Shown: positions 51,446-60,355, numbered from the stretch's first letter. The stretch: DNA of 64,000 nt from CAYWEM01 sp964457225 (GCA_964457225.1 CAYWEM010000002.1:1-64000), one strand, 5' to 3'. Numbers and translations: made by a program. Notes: generated from the letters alone by a model not told the origin.

Positions 51446-51474
51446 ATTATAATAGATTTCCCGGATTATGAAAA
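51446..51474 (-). promoter_or_regulatory. Promoter of the DUF6485-pilT-alaS operon
   Basis: TTTTCA (51469-51474), a 17-base spacer and TATAAT (51446-51451) on the minus strand. It is divergent from the rlpA promoter. Confidence 0.55.
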
Positions 51475-51477
51475 GGC

Positions 51478-51507
51478 TTGGCAATAAGCGGTTTTTTCTA
51501 ATATAAT
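51478..51507 (+). promoter_or_regulatory. Leaderless promoter of rlpA
   Basis: TTGGCA (51478-51483), an 18-base spacer and TATAAT (51502-51507), then 6 bases to the ATG at 51514. There is no Shine-Dalgarno sequence. Confidence 0.6.
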
Positions 51508-51513
51508 CTAATC

Positions 51514-52179
51514 ATGCCGCAAAAAGGCCGCAAGCTTTCATTCACCCTGGTCCTGATGTGCATTTTTTTCCAGGCCTGTGTCCATCAGGTTAAAAAACCA
51601 GAGTTGCGGCCCTTCAGACACGTTGAGTTTGAGAGCGGGATCGCTTCCTGGTACGGTGATGATTTTCACGGCCGTCGCACGGCCAACGGTGAAATTTACG
51701 ACATGCACAAACTGACCGCCGCTCATCAGACTCTTCCTTTCAACACGATTGTCGAAGTTGAGAACCAGAACAACGGCCTCAAGGTGCTTGTCCGCATCAA
51801 CGATCGCGGCCCTTTCGTCAAGGGGCGGATTATTGACCTGTCTCTGGCCGCGGCCCGGCGCCTGGAAATGGTCGGGCCCGGTACTGCTCCGGTCAGCCTG
51901 AGGATTACCAGCCCGGGCAATCGCGATTTCCGGCGGGACGCGCCCCTGCGGGTTGTTTTTTTTCTCCAGGCCGGCGCTTTCCGGGACAAAGCCAACGCTG
52001 AAAGGCGTCTGCGGGAATTGACGGCTCTGACCAGGGCGGGTCTGTTTTCATTGGTCTTGAATGAGGGAATTTATCGCATCTGGTCGAAACAATATGAAAA
52101 CAGGTCCGAAGCCAGAGAACTGCAGGCTTTCCTGGCCCTCAAAGGCGTGGAAAGCGTTCTTCGGGAAACATTCAGATAA
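51514..52179 (+). CDS. rlpA: RlpA-like septal ring lytic transglycosylase with SPOR-like tail
   Basis: A 221-residue envelope lipoprotein candidate; the signal ends FFQAC, a weak lipobox. The double-psi beta-barrel is clear: GIASWYGDDFHGRRTANGEIYDMHKLTAAHQTLPFNTIVEV, VRINDRGPFVKGRIIDLSLAAARRL. RlpA proteins cut naked glycan strands or bind at the septum. The C-terminal 75 residues (VFFLQAGAFRDKANAERRLREL, ending in YENRSEARELQAFLALKGVES) have the SPOR pattern that binds denuded peptidoglycan. It starts a plus-strand operon divergent from the DUF6485-pilT-alaS operon. Confidence 0.9.
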   Translation: MPQKGRKLSFTLVLMCIFFQACVHQVKKPELRPFRHVEFESGIASWYGDDFHGRRTANGEIYDMHKLTAAHQTLPFNTIVEVENQNNGLKVLVRINDRGPFVKGRIIDLSLAAARRLEMVGPGTAPVSLRITSPGNRDFRRDAPLRVVFFLQAGAFRDKANAERRLRELTALTRAGLFSLVLNEGIYRIWSKQYENRSEARELQAFLALKGVESVLRETFR

Positions 52180-52200
52180 ACAAATGCATTGGAGGAAATA

Positions 52201-53067
52201 ATGAAACAACGAATCATGTCTGCAACGTGCCTGGCACTGATCTTGTTACTGGGCGCAACCTGGCTGCCGGCCGTAAATGCCGCCGCCCAAAACGATGAAA
52301 AAAGGAATTTCGTGCTGATTTTCGAGATCCTTGATTACAACAACGATATCGGTAACGCAGTCCGGTATTTCTTTCAGAACGTCATCAGCCCCGGCGACCA
52401 GCTGATTGTGTACACTCCGGCCAAGGTTTACGGTTTTTCCCCGGCCAAGCTTTCCAGGCCGCCCCGCGAACAGGCCGCCGAATTGCAGCAGATCCTGAAA
52501 GTTGACACGGCCAGTGCCGCCGCCCGTTATCGGGACATAATTGCGGCCATGCGCCAGATCGTTGAAGAAGGCGGTGTTGATGCTGAAGTCAGTGAAGCCA
52601 ACCTGGTCAACTACCGCAACCAGATGGATAACATGCGCCAGATGCGCCAGATCAACGAAAACATGATTTCCGGGATCGCCAATGCCTTCAAGGGGCAACC
52701 CGGCAATCATCACCTCATTCTTTTTTTCCAGGCCGAGTTCCGGCCTATTCCCAGAAAGGAAACCATCGACCGCATGAAAGAGAATCCCAGGCTGGGTTTT
52801 CATGCCACCACTCTCTTTCTGCAGGACCAGGTGGAAAAGAGAGTAGATACCGACATCATCAAGGAAGCTTTGACCAGTGCCGGCGTACCCCTGCACCTGA
52901 TTTATTTCAGGGGACGTACCCTGAGAATGTCCACCGGCCAGCAGAAGGAACATTCCCTGGATATCTGGGATGCATTCAAGGAAATAGCCGCAGCCACCGG
53001 AGGCCGGGTTGAATCGGCAGCCGCGGTCGAAGCCGCGCTCAAATCCCTGCATCCTCATTTGAAATAG
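52201..53067 (+). CDS. Secreted protein of unknown function, VWA-like
   Basis: A 288-residue protein with a signal peptide (CLALILLLGATWLPAVNA). The body has alternating strands and helices in the style of a von Willebrand A fold: RNFVLIFEILDYNNDIGNAVRYFFQNVI, GDQLIVYTPAKVYGF, HHLILFFQAEF, VPLHLIYFRG and SLDIWDAFKEIAAATGGRVESA. A full DxSxS metal site is not seen, so metal binding is doubtful. I chose the ATG at 52201 after TGGAGGA; the in-frame ATG at 52189 has no site. It follows rlpA by 21 bases and is probably co-transcribed. Confidence 0.68.
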   Translation: MKQRIMSATCLALILLLGATWLPAVNAAAQNDEKRNFVLIFEILDYNNDIGNAVRYFFQNVISPGDQLIVYTPAKVYGFSPAKLSRPPREQAAELQQILKVDTASAAARYRDIIAAMRQIVEEGGVDAEVSEANLVNYRNQMDNMRQMRQINENMISGIANAFKGQPGNHHLILFFQAEFRPIPRKETIDRMKENPRLGFHATTLFLQDQVEKRVDTDIIKEALTSAGVPLHLIYFRGRTLRMSTGQQKEHSLDIWDAFKEIAAATGGRVESAAAVEAALKSLHPHLK

Positions 53068-53148
53068 AATATTTGTGAGGCTGAACCTGGGCAACTGTCG
53101 GCATTCCCCGGGGACCTGTTTTATCAACCCCTGACTTGCCCGGGCCAG

Positions 53149-53177
53149 TTGACAAGCGTTGTTTATTAAAATAGAAT
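53149..53177 (+). promoter_or_regulatory. Leaderless promoter of the V-ATPase operon
   Basis: TTGACA (53149-53154), a 17-base spacer and TAGAAT (53172-53177), then 6 bases to the ATG of subunit E at 53184. There is no ribosome binding site. This is the clearest example of the leaderless pattern in the window. Confidence 0.7.
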
Positions 53178-53183
53178 CTGCCC

Positions 53184-53816
53184 ATGGAAGCAAAAGAAAT
53201 CCCTGACATTCAACTGGAAGAATTGCTGGAAACGATCCGCAGCGAAGGGGTCGACAAGGGGCGCCGGGAAAGCAGGGCCCTGCTGGACGAAGCCCGTGCG
53301 CAAGCGGAAGAGATCAGGAACAAGGCCGGTGCCGAGGCTGAGCGAATCCTGAGTGAAGCCCGGCGCGAACGCGATCGCCTGGAACAGGCCGGACGTGAAT
53401 CACTGCGCCAGGCCGGACGTGATCTCCTGCTTCAGGTTCAGCGGCAGCTGCAGGCTCTTTTCAGCGCAATTCTGCGCCGGGAAGCCGCTGCGGCCCTGAA
53501 AGGCGATGAATTGTCAGCTGCCATCCTGAAAATGATATCAGCCTGGAAGCCCGACCAGCAGGACATCACCCTGCTGTTACCCGAAGATTTGCACCGGAGC
53601 CTGGGCCAGTCCCTGCAGAAAGCCCTGGCGGAAAAACTGGCTGCCGGAATCGATATTAAAGTAGCCCGGGATTTAACCACCGGTTTCAGGGTTTCCGTGA
53701 AAGACGGCAATTCCTTTTTTGATTTCTCAGCCGAGAGTGTCGCCGAGGCCCTGGCCCAGTATCTGAACCCCATGATGGCTGAAATAATCAAGGAATCGCT
53801 GGAACAAGAAGCGTGA
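53184..53816 (+). CDS. atpE: V/A-type ATPase subunit E
   Basis: The 210-residue peripheral stalk subunit of a rotary V/A-ATPase. The N-terminal 90 residues are a charged coiled coil (LDEARAQAEEIRNKAGAEAERILSEARRERDRLEQ), and the C-terminal globular part contains LLPEDLHRSLGQ and FRVSVKDGNSFFDFSAESVAEALAQYL. The bacterial V-ATPase operons of spirochaetes and Bacteroidetes also begin with this subunit. The stop overlaps the next start (GTGA). Confidence 0.88.
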   Translation: MEAKEIPDIQLEELLETIRSEGVDKGRRESRALLDEARAQAEEIRNKAGAEAERILSEARRERDRLEQAGRESLRQAGRDLLLQVQRQLQALFSAILRREAAAALKGDELSAAILKMISAWKPDQQDITLLLPEDLHRSLGQSLQKALAEKLAAGIDIKVARDLTTGFRVSVKDGNSFFDFSAESVAEALAQYLNPMMAEIIKESLEQEA

Positions 53817-54385
53817 ACCGGCGCCAATACTACTTCCTGGTTGCAGCCCTGCCCCTGCTTTTACCTGAAACTGAATCATTTCCGGCTGAAAGCGATTTTC
53901 TGTCTTTCTGCAGGGAACAACTGCATCCCGAGGACTTCCAGGTTTTAGAGTCGGTCAACCTGGAATCAACGCAGGCCGGGGCCGATTCCCATCCGGTCTG
54001 GTCCGCCTGGGCCGCCCGGGAAACCGCGCTGCGCAATGAACTGGCCGTGAACCGCGCCCAGCGCCTTGGCTTGGATGCCGACAAGCATCTGCGACCGGGA
54101 CGCTTTTTCACCGGTCTTGATGAAATCGTTAAGGAAGCCTTGCAGGCGGCCAATCCCCGCCAGGCTGAAAAAACACTTGACCGGGCCCGCTGGAAATACC
54201 TGGATGAACTTGAGCCGGGTCATCATTTTGACCTGGGCCGGCTGATCGTCTATTACCTCAAGCTGCAGCTGCTGGAAAAGAGTTCCAGGCAAAGCTTCGA
54301 ACCTGGGCTGAAAAGCTTTCAGGAAGACTATGCCCGGGTGCTGGCACAGGCGGACCCCTGGGTAATCACCGGCAATAACCATTAG
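53813..54385 (+). CDS. DUF2764 family protein of the V-ATPase operon
   Basis: A 190-residue protein with the family start YYFLVAALPLLL and long helices afterwards. DUF2764 genes lie between subunits E and A in V-ATPase operons of spirochaetes, Bacteroidetes and others, where no canonical subunit C is found. It is therefore a likely functional stand-in for subunit C, connecting the central stalk to the K ring, but this is inference from context. It starts at GTG and overlaps subunit E by 4 bases. Confidence 0.85.
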   Translation: MNRRQYYFLVAALPLLLPETESFPAESDFLSFCREQLHPEDFQVLESVNLESTQAGADSHPVWSAWAARETALRNELAVNRAQRLGLDADKHLRPGRFFTGLDEIVKEALQAANPRQAEKTLDRARWKYLDELEPGHHFDLGRLIVYYLKLQLLEKSSRQSFEPGLKSFQEDYARVLAQADPWVITGNNH

Positions 54386-54400
54386 AAACGGAGAAGCTAA

Positions 54401-56182
54401 ATGACAAAAGGAAAGGTTGTCGGGGTCAACGGCAACATGATCACGGTCGAGGTTGCGGCTGATGTTTCCATGAACGAAGTGGCTTATGTGGCCGCGGCCG
54501 GAAAAAAACTGAAAGCCGAAGTAATCAGGGTGCGCGGAAGTCATGCCGAACTGCAGATATTTGAAATGTCCCGCGGCATCGGTATCGGCGATGAAGTCGA
54601 GTTCAGCTCGGAAATGCTGAACGTCCGCCTTGGACCCGGCTTGCTCTCCCAGATATACGACGGGCTTCAGAACCCCCTGCCGGAGCTGGCCGCCCGCTGC
54701 GGTTTTTTCCTGGAAAGGGGAGTTTATCTCAGTCCGCTCGACGAGCAAAAGGAATGGGAATTCACTCCGGTTGTAAAGACCGGGGATCGTGTTCAGGCCG
54801 CCGACACCCTGGGGACTGTTCCGGAGGGGATTTTTTCACACCGCGTCATGGTGCCTTTCGGCTTTTCCGGGAATTACCGGGTCCACAGCGTGGCCCAGGC
54901 CGGCAGCTACCGGATCGACGAAAAAATCGCCGAACTCGAGGATGAATCCGGACGCGTTCTGCCCCTGACCATGTCTTTTCACTGGCCGGTCAAAAGACCG
55001 GTGACCTGCTACAGCGAACGCCTGCGCCCGACTGAACCCATGGTCACCAAGATCAGGATTATCGATACTTTTCTGCCGGTGGCCCGCGGCGGTACTTATT
55101 GCATTCCAGGGCCGTTCGGCGCCGGAAAAACGGTTCTGCAGCAGGTGACCAGCCGCAACGCAGAAGTGGACATAGTGATTGTCGCCGCCTGCGGAGAAAG
55201 GGCCGGCGAGGTGGTTGAGACCCTGAAGGAATTCCCCGAGCTGACCGATCCCAAAACCGGCAGATCACTGATGGAAAGAACCATCATCATCTGCAACACC
55301 AGTTCCATGCCGGTGGCCGCCCGGGAAGCCTCGGTTTACACGGCCATAACCCTGGCCGAATACTATCGGCAGATGGGGCTGAACATCCTGCTGCTGGCTG
55401 ATTCGACTTCCCGCTGGGCCCAGGCTTTACGTGAAATGTCCGGCCGCCTTGAAGAAATTCCGGGAGAAGAAGCATTCCCGGCTTACCTGGAATCGGTCAT
55501 CGCCAGTTTTTACGAAAGAGCCGGCCTGGTGCGATTGCGAGATGGGTCAACCGGGTCCATCACCATCGGCGGTACGGTCAGCCCGGCCGGAGGCAATTTT
55601 GACGAACCGGTGACCCAGTCCACCCTCAAGGTGGTGGGTGCTTTCCACGGTCTTTCCCGGGAAAGATCCGATGCCCGCAAGTATCCGGCCATCCACCCCC
55701 TGGAAAGCTGGAGCAAGTACTCCGGCCTGGTGGACCGGGAAAGCACCGAGTATGCCAGGACGATCATCTTTCGGGGCAATGAAGTGAACCAGATGATGAA
55801 AGTGGTCGGCGAGGAAGGCACTTCGCTGGATGATTTCGAACTCTATCTCAAGGGTGAGTTCATCGATGCGGTTTATCTCCAGCAGAATTCATTCGACCCG
55901 GTGGATTCAGCAGTTGGCACCGAAAGACAGGCCCATGTCTTCAACCTGCTTTTTTCCATCCTGATATCGAAATTCAATTTCAACGGCAAGGATGAGGCCC
56001 GCACCTTTTTCAACCAGCTGCGCCAGAGATTTCTCGATTACAATGGAAGTTCCTGGCAGGGAGATGATTTCAGCCGGATTGAAAAGGAAATAGTGGCTTT
56101 TGTTGAAGCCAGGCGCAACGGCTTCGACGAGGCCGGCAAAGAGATCTCAGATTCAATAGCCGCCAAGAGGAATGAAAAATGA
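54401..56182 (+). CDS. atpA: V/A-type ATPase catalytic subunit A
   Basis: The 593-residue catalytic subunit. The P-loop is PGPFGAGKTVLQQVTSRN, with VAACGERAGEVVETLKEFPEL and LLLADSTSRWAQALREMSGRLEEIPGEEAFPAYLES, which are the standard V-type A blocks. The non-homologous insert after the N-terminal barrel (about 110-200) marks it as V/A-type and not F-type. It has a GGAG-containing ribosome binding site 16 bases after the DUF2764 gene and overlaps subunit B by 4 bases. Confidence 0.96.
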   Translation: MTKGKVVGVNGNMITVEVAADVSMNEVAYVAAAGKKLKAEVIRVRGSHAELQIFEMSRGIGIGDEVEFSSEMLNVRLGPGLLSQIYDGLQNPLPELAARCGFFLERGVYLSPLDEQKEWEFTPVVKTGDRVQAADTLGTVPEGIFSHRVMVPFGFSGNYRVHSVAQAGSYRIDEKIAELEDESGRVLPLTMSFHWPVKRPVTCYSERLRPTEPMVTKIRIIDTFLPVARGGTYCIPGPFGAGKTVLQQVTSRNAEVDIVIVAACGERAGEVVETLKEFPELTDPKTGRSLMERTIIICNTSSMPVAAREASVYTAITLAEYYRQMGLNILLLADSTSRWAQALREMSGRLEEIPGEEAFPAYLESVIASFYERAGLVRLRDGSTGSITIGGTVSPAGGNFDEPVTQSTLKVVGAFHGLSRERSDARKYPAIHPLESWSKYSGLVDRESTEYARTIIFRGNEVNQMMKVVGEEGTSLDDFELYLKGEFIDAVYLQQNSFDPVDSAVGTERQAHVFNLLFSILISKFNFNGKDEARTFFNQLRQRFLDYNGSSWQGDDFSRIEKEIVAFVEARRNGFDEAGKEISDSIAAKRNEK

Positions 56183-57489
56183 AAAAGGTTTACAGGAAAA
56201 TAGAGGCTATTGCCGGAAACGTCATCACCGTGAGAGCCTCGGATGTCCGTTACGGCGAACTGGCCGTGGTCAGTTCCGCCCACGGCGAATCGCTGGCTGA
56301 AGTTATCCGCCTGATGGAGGATCGCGTGTCCCTGCAGGTGTTCGCCGGCGGTCGGGGCATTTCAACCGGTGACCAGGTGCGGTTTCTGGGGCATCCGATG
56401 CAGGTGTCCTTCTCGGCCAACCTGCTGGGCCGGATTTTTGACGGGGGCGGCAAACCCCGTGACCGGGGCCCGAGACTTGATGAAAACATGATCGAAATCG
56501 GCGGACCATCAGTCAACCCGGCCAAGCGGATCATCCCGCGGAACATGATCCGAACGGGTATTCCCATGATCGACCTCTTCAATTCCCTGGTTGAATCACA
56601 GAAACTGCCCATATTTTCCGTATCGGGTGAACCCTACAATCAACTGCTGGCCCGGATAGCCCTGCAGGCCGAAGTGGACATGATCATTCTGGGCGGCATG
56701 GGTCTAAAATACGATGATTACCTGTTTTTCAAGGACACCCTGGAAGCCGGCGGCGCCCTGAGCCGGACCATATTCTTTGTCCATACCGCTTCCGACCCCA
56801 TAGTCGAATGCCTGCTGGTGCCGGATATATCCCTGGCCGTGGCCGAGGGTTTCGCCCTGCAGGGCAAAAAGGTACTCGTACTGCTGACCGACATGACCAA
56901 TTTCGCCGACGCCTTAAAGGAAATCTCGATCACCATGGAACAGGTCCCCTCCAACCGCGGCTATCCGGGTGACCTTTACAGCCAATTGGCCTCCCGTTAT
57001 GAAAAGGCGGTCGATTTCGAAGGGGCCGGATCTATCACCGTACTCGGAGTAACCACCATGCCCGGTGATGACGTCACTCATCCCATTCCGGACAATACAG
57101 GTTACATAACCGAGGGCCAGTATTACCTGAGGAACGGCCGCATCGAACCTTTCGGGTCGCTTTCCCGGCTGAAACAGCTGGTCAACGACAAGACCAGGCC
57201 GGATCACCGGGCTTTGATGGATGGAATGATCACGCTTTATGCAGCTTACAAGGAATCACTCGAAAAGAAATCCATGGGGTTCAAGATGACCGAGTGGGAC
57301 CAGAAACTGCTCAAGTACGGAGTCATATTCGAGCGCGAGATGATGGATCTTTCGGTGAACATTCCCCTGGAAAAGGCGATGGACAACGGCTGGCGGATTC
57401 TTTCCTCCTGCTTTACCCCGGAGGAAACCGGGTTGCGCACCGAACTGATCAACCGGTTCTGGCCCGGTAGGACTGAGACGAACAACTGA
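56179..57489 (+). CDS. atpB: V/A-type ATPase regulatory subunit B
   Basis: The 436-residue non-catalytic nucleotide-site subunit. It has MIDLFNSLVESQKLPIFSVSGEPYNQLLARIALQAEV where the P-loop would be (SVSGEPYNQ, degenerate), VLLTDMTNFADALKEISITMEQVPSNRGYPGDLYSQLASRYEKAV, and GSITVLGVTTMPGDDVTHPIPDNTGYITEGQ, all typical of subunit B. It is full length, between subunits A and D, with a 4-base overlap upstream and 2 bases downstream. Confidence 0.96.
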   Translation: MKKVYRKIEAIAGNVITVRASDVRYGELAVVSSAHGESLAEVIRLMEDRVSLQVFAGGRGISTGDQVRFLGHPMQVSFSANLLGRIFDGGGKPRDRGPRLDENMIEIGGPSVNPAKRIIPRNMIRTGIPMIDLFNSLVESQKLPIFSVSGEPYNQLLARIALQAEVDMIILGGMGLKYDDYLFFKDTLEAGGALSRTIFFVHTASDPIVECLLVPDISLAVAEGFALQGKKVLVLLTDMTNFADALKEISITMEQVPSNRGYPGDLYSQLASRYEKAVDFEGAGSITVLGVTTMPGDDVTHPIPDNTGYITEGQYYLRNGRIEPFGSLSRLKQLVNDKTRPDHRALMDGMITLYAAYKESLEKKSMGFKMTEWDQKLLKYGVIFEREMMDLSVNIPLEKAMDNGWRILSSCFTPEETGLRTELINRFWPGRTETNN

Positions 57490-57491
57490 TT

Positions 57492-58094
57492 ATGGCTGCG
57501 GTCAAGCTTACCAAAAACGAACTGAAAAAGCAGAAGGACGCCCTTAAGCGTTACCGGCGCTATCTGCCCACCCTGATGCTGAAAAAACAACAACTGCAAA
57601 TGGTTATCAGGCAGGTCGAGGCCAAACTCCAGGAAAAAAACAGCGCCCGCACCCAGGTGTTCAATTCCTTGCAGGAATGGGTGGCCTTGTTCGCCCCGGG
57701 TTCCCCGGTTGGCGATTTACTGCGGATCGAAGATGTGAAGACCGGCAATTCCAACGTGGCCGGAGTTGAAATCCCGGTTTTGCAGGAAACCGTTTTCACC
57801 CGTGAAGAATACGATCTGTTTCAGACTCCCCTGTGGCTGGACCAGGCCCTGGAAACTGTTTCCCGCCTGGCTGAACTTGACGTTGAAATCGAGGTGCTCC
57901 ACGAACAGATAAGATTGCTTGAAGCGGAACTCCGGGTTACCAGTCAGCGGGTCAACCTTTTCGAGAAAGTAAAGATTCCGGAAGCCCTGGAAAGTATCAG
58001 AAAGATCCAGATATATCTCGGCGATCAGCAGACCGCGGCCGTGGTAAGGGGCAAGATCGCCAAGAACAACCTGGTGAGAAGGGTGGCATCATGA
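57492..58094 (+). CDS. atpD: V/A-type ATPase subunit D
   Basis: The 200-residue central rotor shaft subunit. It is a long antiparallel coiled coil: N-terminal KLTKNELKKQKDALKRYRRYLPTLMLKKQQLQMVI and C-terminal TSQRVNLFEKVKIPEALESIRKIQIYLGDQQTAAVVRGKIAK, both classic subunit D blocks. It overlaps subunit I by 4 bases. No separate subunit F gene follows it. Confidence 0.94.
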   Translation: MAAVKLTKNELKKQKDALKRYRRYLPTLMLKKQQLQMVIRQVEAKLQEKNSARTQVFNSLQEWVALFAPGSPVGDLLRIEDVKTGNSNVAGVEIPVLQETVFTREEYDLFQTPLWLDQALETVSRLAELDVEIEVLHEQIRLLEAELRVTSQRVNLFEKVKIPEALESIRKIQIYLGDQQTAAVVRGKIAKNNLVRRVAS

Positions 58095-59902
58095 TCCTGC
58101 CGATGAAAAAAGCCACTCTGGTTGTGCTGAAAAATCGCTCCGGGCAGGCTTTACACGATCTGCGATCCTTGGGCCTGCTCCACGTTCACACATTTGATGA
58201 AACTTCCCCTGCGATCCAGGAATTGAGGGATGAAAAAAACCTGCTGGAAAAGGCCCTGTCTGTTTTGGGAGCTGCGAAGCAGGCTGAGCCGCTTCCCATG
58301 GAAGCCGACCCGGAAAATGCACTGGAGCTTGCGGAATCCATTGTTGAAAAAAACGAGCAACTGAAATCCCTGAAAGAAGAAATACAAAACCTGCAAAGGG
58401 AATTACTCAGACTGGAGGAGTGGTCGGGCACGGCGGCGCCGGAAATAGATGAACTGCGCGAGGCCGGGATTCCTCTGCATTTTCTGGAACTGCCGCCTGA
58501 CAGGGCGCCCGATTTGCCGAAAAACGGTAAATACTTTGTCGTCAAGCGGGGCAAAAGCATGTTGCGCCTGGCGGCTTTCCTGGAAAAAGAGCAGATTCCG
58601 GCCGAGTTTCAGCAAGTAAGCCCCCCGTCCAGAAAGCCTGGCGAAGTGGAAAAGGATCTTGCCGAAAAAAATCAGCGGCTTTTTACCCTGGAAAAAGAAC
58701 TGCTGGATTTTACCGCCTCCCGCCCCCTGCTGCAAAAAGCCATATCCGCAAACGAAAAAAAGATGGAATTCGCCGCAGTCACGGCCGCGATGGGCCAGGT
58801 CGAGGATTTGAGCTGGATATCGGGTTTTCTGCCCGAAGAGAGGGTGGCGGAAATAAGGGAAGCCGCCCGTAAAAACGGTTGGGCCCTGCTGCTCCAGGCA
58901 CCCGGTCCAGCTGACCAGGTGCCGACCGAAGTCCGGAACCGCCGCTGGATAGATGTAATCAAGCCTGTTTTCCAACTGCTGGGAACGGTGCCGGGTTACC
59001 GGGAGTACGATATCAGTTTCTTCTTCCTGCTTTTCTTCGGTTTTTTCTTTGCGGTCATAATCGGAGACGCAGGATACGGAGCGGTTCTGCTGGGCGGAAC
59101 CCTGTTTTTTGCCGGGCGGACCAGGACCGGGGGCGGGGAGATTCCCCCTGCGGTCAGGTTGATGCTGCTGATGAGTACGGTCACCATCCTGTGGGGGGCG
59201 CTGACCGGTACCTGGTTCGGATCCAAAACCCTGGCCGAACTGCCGGTGCTTGCCTGGATGACCATTCCGGCCATTGCCACGTTCAACCCGGCCAGCGCTG
59301 AAAACATCAAGTTCATCTGTTTTGTGGTCGGTACCCTGCAAATCTCCATCGCCCATATCTGGAATTTCCTGCGCCAGAGCAGGGAAAAGCCTTTCATCAG
59401 GTCTCTGGCCCAGTTGGGCTGGCTTTTTCTGGTATTGGGGCTGTTTTACCTGGTATTGAGCCTGGTTCTCGACAGTGAAAAGTATCCCCTGCCTGTTCAT
59501 GCAAGCTGGATGATGATGGCCGGCCTGATCTTCATCATAGTTTTTTCACGGCAGGAAGGCCGTTTTCTGCACGGAGTGGCCATGGGCTTCGCCAACCTGC
59601 TGACCACTTTTCTGAGCAGTATCAGTGCCTTTTCTGATATCATTTCCTATATCAGGCTTTTCGCAGTCGGCCTGGCGACCGTAGAAATCGCCAAGAGTTT
59701 CAACGAAATGGCCGCCGGAGTCGGAGGCGGTCTGATCGGCATAATAGCCGGTTCACTGGTTCTCCTGCTCGGGCATTCGCTGAACCTGGCCATGGGTGCC
59801 TTGTCCGTGGTGGTTCACGGGGTGCGCCTCAACATGCTCGAGTTTTCCGGGCACCTGGGAATGGAATGGACCGGGAGACCATACAAACCTTTTAAGGAGT
59901 AA
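58091..59902 (+). CDS. atpI: V/A-type ATPase membrane subunit I (a-subunit)
   Basis: A 603-residue ion-channel stator subunit. The first 300 residues are cytoplasmic and coiled-coil rich (LEKALSVLGAAKQ, EKNEQLKSLKEEIQNLQRELLRLE). The C-terminal half has about seven or eight membrane helices starting ISFFFLLFFGFFFAVIIGDAGYGAVLLGG, including AFSDIISYIRLFAVGLATVEIAKSFNEMAAGVGG with the essential arginine (SYIRLFAVGLA), and LVLLLGHSLNLAMGALSVVVHGVRLNMLEFSGHL. It ends just before the K subunit gene. Confidence 0.95.
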   Translation: MILPMKKATLVVLKNRSGQALHDLRSLGLLHVHTFDETSPAIQELRDEKNLLEKALSVLGAAKQAEPLPMEADPENALELAESIVEKNEQLKSLKEEIQNLQRELLRLEEWSGTAAPEIDELREAGIPLHFLELPPDRAPDLPKNGKYFVVKRGKSMLRLAAFLEKEQIPAEFQQVSPPSRKPGEVEKDLAEKNQRLFTLEKELLDFTASRPLLQKAISANEKKMEFAAVTAAMGQVEDLSWISGFLPEERVAEIREAARKNGWALLLQAPGPADQVPTEVRNRRWIDVIKPVFQLLGTVPGYREYDISFFFLLFFGFFFAVIIGDAGYGAVLLGGTLFFAGRTRTGGGEIPPAVRLMLLMSTVTILWGALTGTWFGSKTLAELPVLAWMTIPAIATFNPASAENIKFICFVVGTLQISIAHIWNFLRQSREKPFIRSLAQLGWLFLVLGLFYLVLSLVLDSEKYPLPVHASWMMMAGLIFIIVFSRQEGRFLHGVAMGFANLLTTFLSSISAFSDIISYIRLFAVGLATVEIAKSFNEMAAGVGGGLIGIIAGSLVLLLGHSLNLAMGALSVVVHGVRLNMLEFSGHLGMEWTGRPYKPFKE

Positions 59903-59905
59903 AAG

Positions 59906-60337
59906 ATGAACTTCGGTTTAATCGGAATCGGTGCGGCATTGGCTCTGGCCGCCATCGGCTCGGCCCTGGGCGCCGGAGCCGCCGGCATGGCCTCGGTGGG
60001 CGCCTGGAAGAAGTGTTTCGCCCAGAACAAACCCGCACCTTTCATGCTGGTGGCCTTTGTCGGCGCCCCTCTGACCCAGACTATCTACGGTTTCATCCTG
60101 ATGAACACCCTGAAAGCGGCCGCGGACAAGATCGATCCCGGGATGCTGCTTGGTGCCGGAGTGCTGGGTGGTATTGCCATGGGCTTTTCCGCCTGGTTCC
60201 AGGGCCGGGCCGGCGCCTGCGCCGCCGACGCCCTGGCGGAAACGGGAAAAGGCTTCGGTAATTACATCATGGTACTGGGCCTGATTGAAACCGTGGCGCT
60301 TTTCGTCATGGTCTTCCTGATGGGTGCTATCGGCTGA
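59906..60337 (+). CDS. atpK: V/A-type ATPase rotor-ring subunit K, sodium-type
   Basis: A 143-residue proteolipid with four membrane helices (two fused hairpins). The ion-binding glutamate is E128 in GLIETVALF. Residues that bind sodium in Enterococcus hirae NtpK (T64, Q65, Y68, Q110, E139) have matching positions here: T57, Q58, Y61 in PLTQTIYGF, Q99 in WFQGRAGAC and E128. This predicts a sodium-pumping rather than proton-pumping ring, by comparison with a characterised homologue recalled from memory. It is the last gene of the operon. Confidence 0.93.
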   Translation: MNFGLIGIGAALALAAIGSALGAGAAGMASVGAWKKCFAQNKPAPFMLVAFVGAPLTQTIYGFILMNTLKAAADKIDPGMLLGAGVLGGIAMGFSAWFQGRAGACAADALAETGKGFGNYIMVLGLIETVALFVMVFLMGAIG

Positions 60338-60355
60338 ACTCCGACTTAGCCCGGG

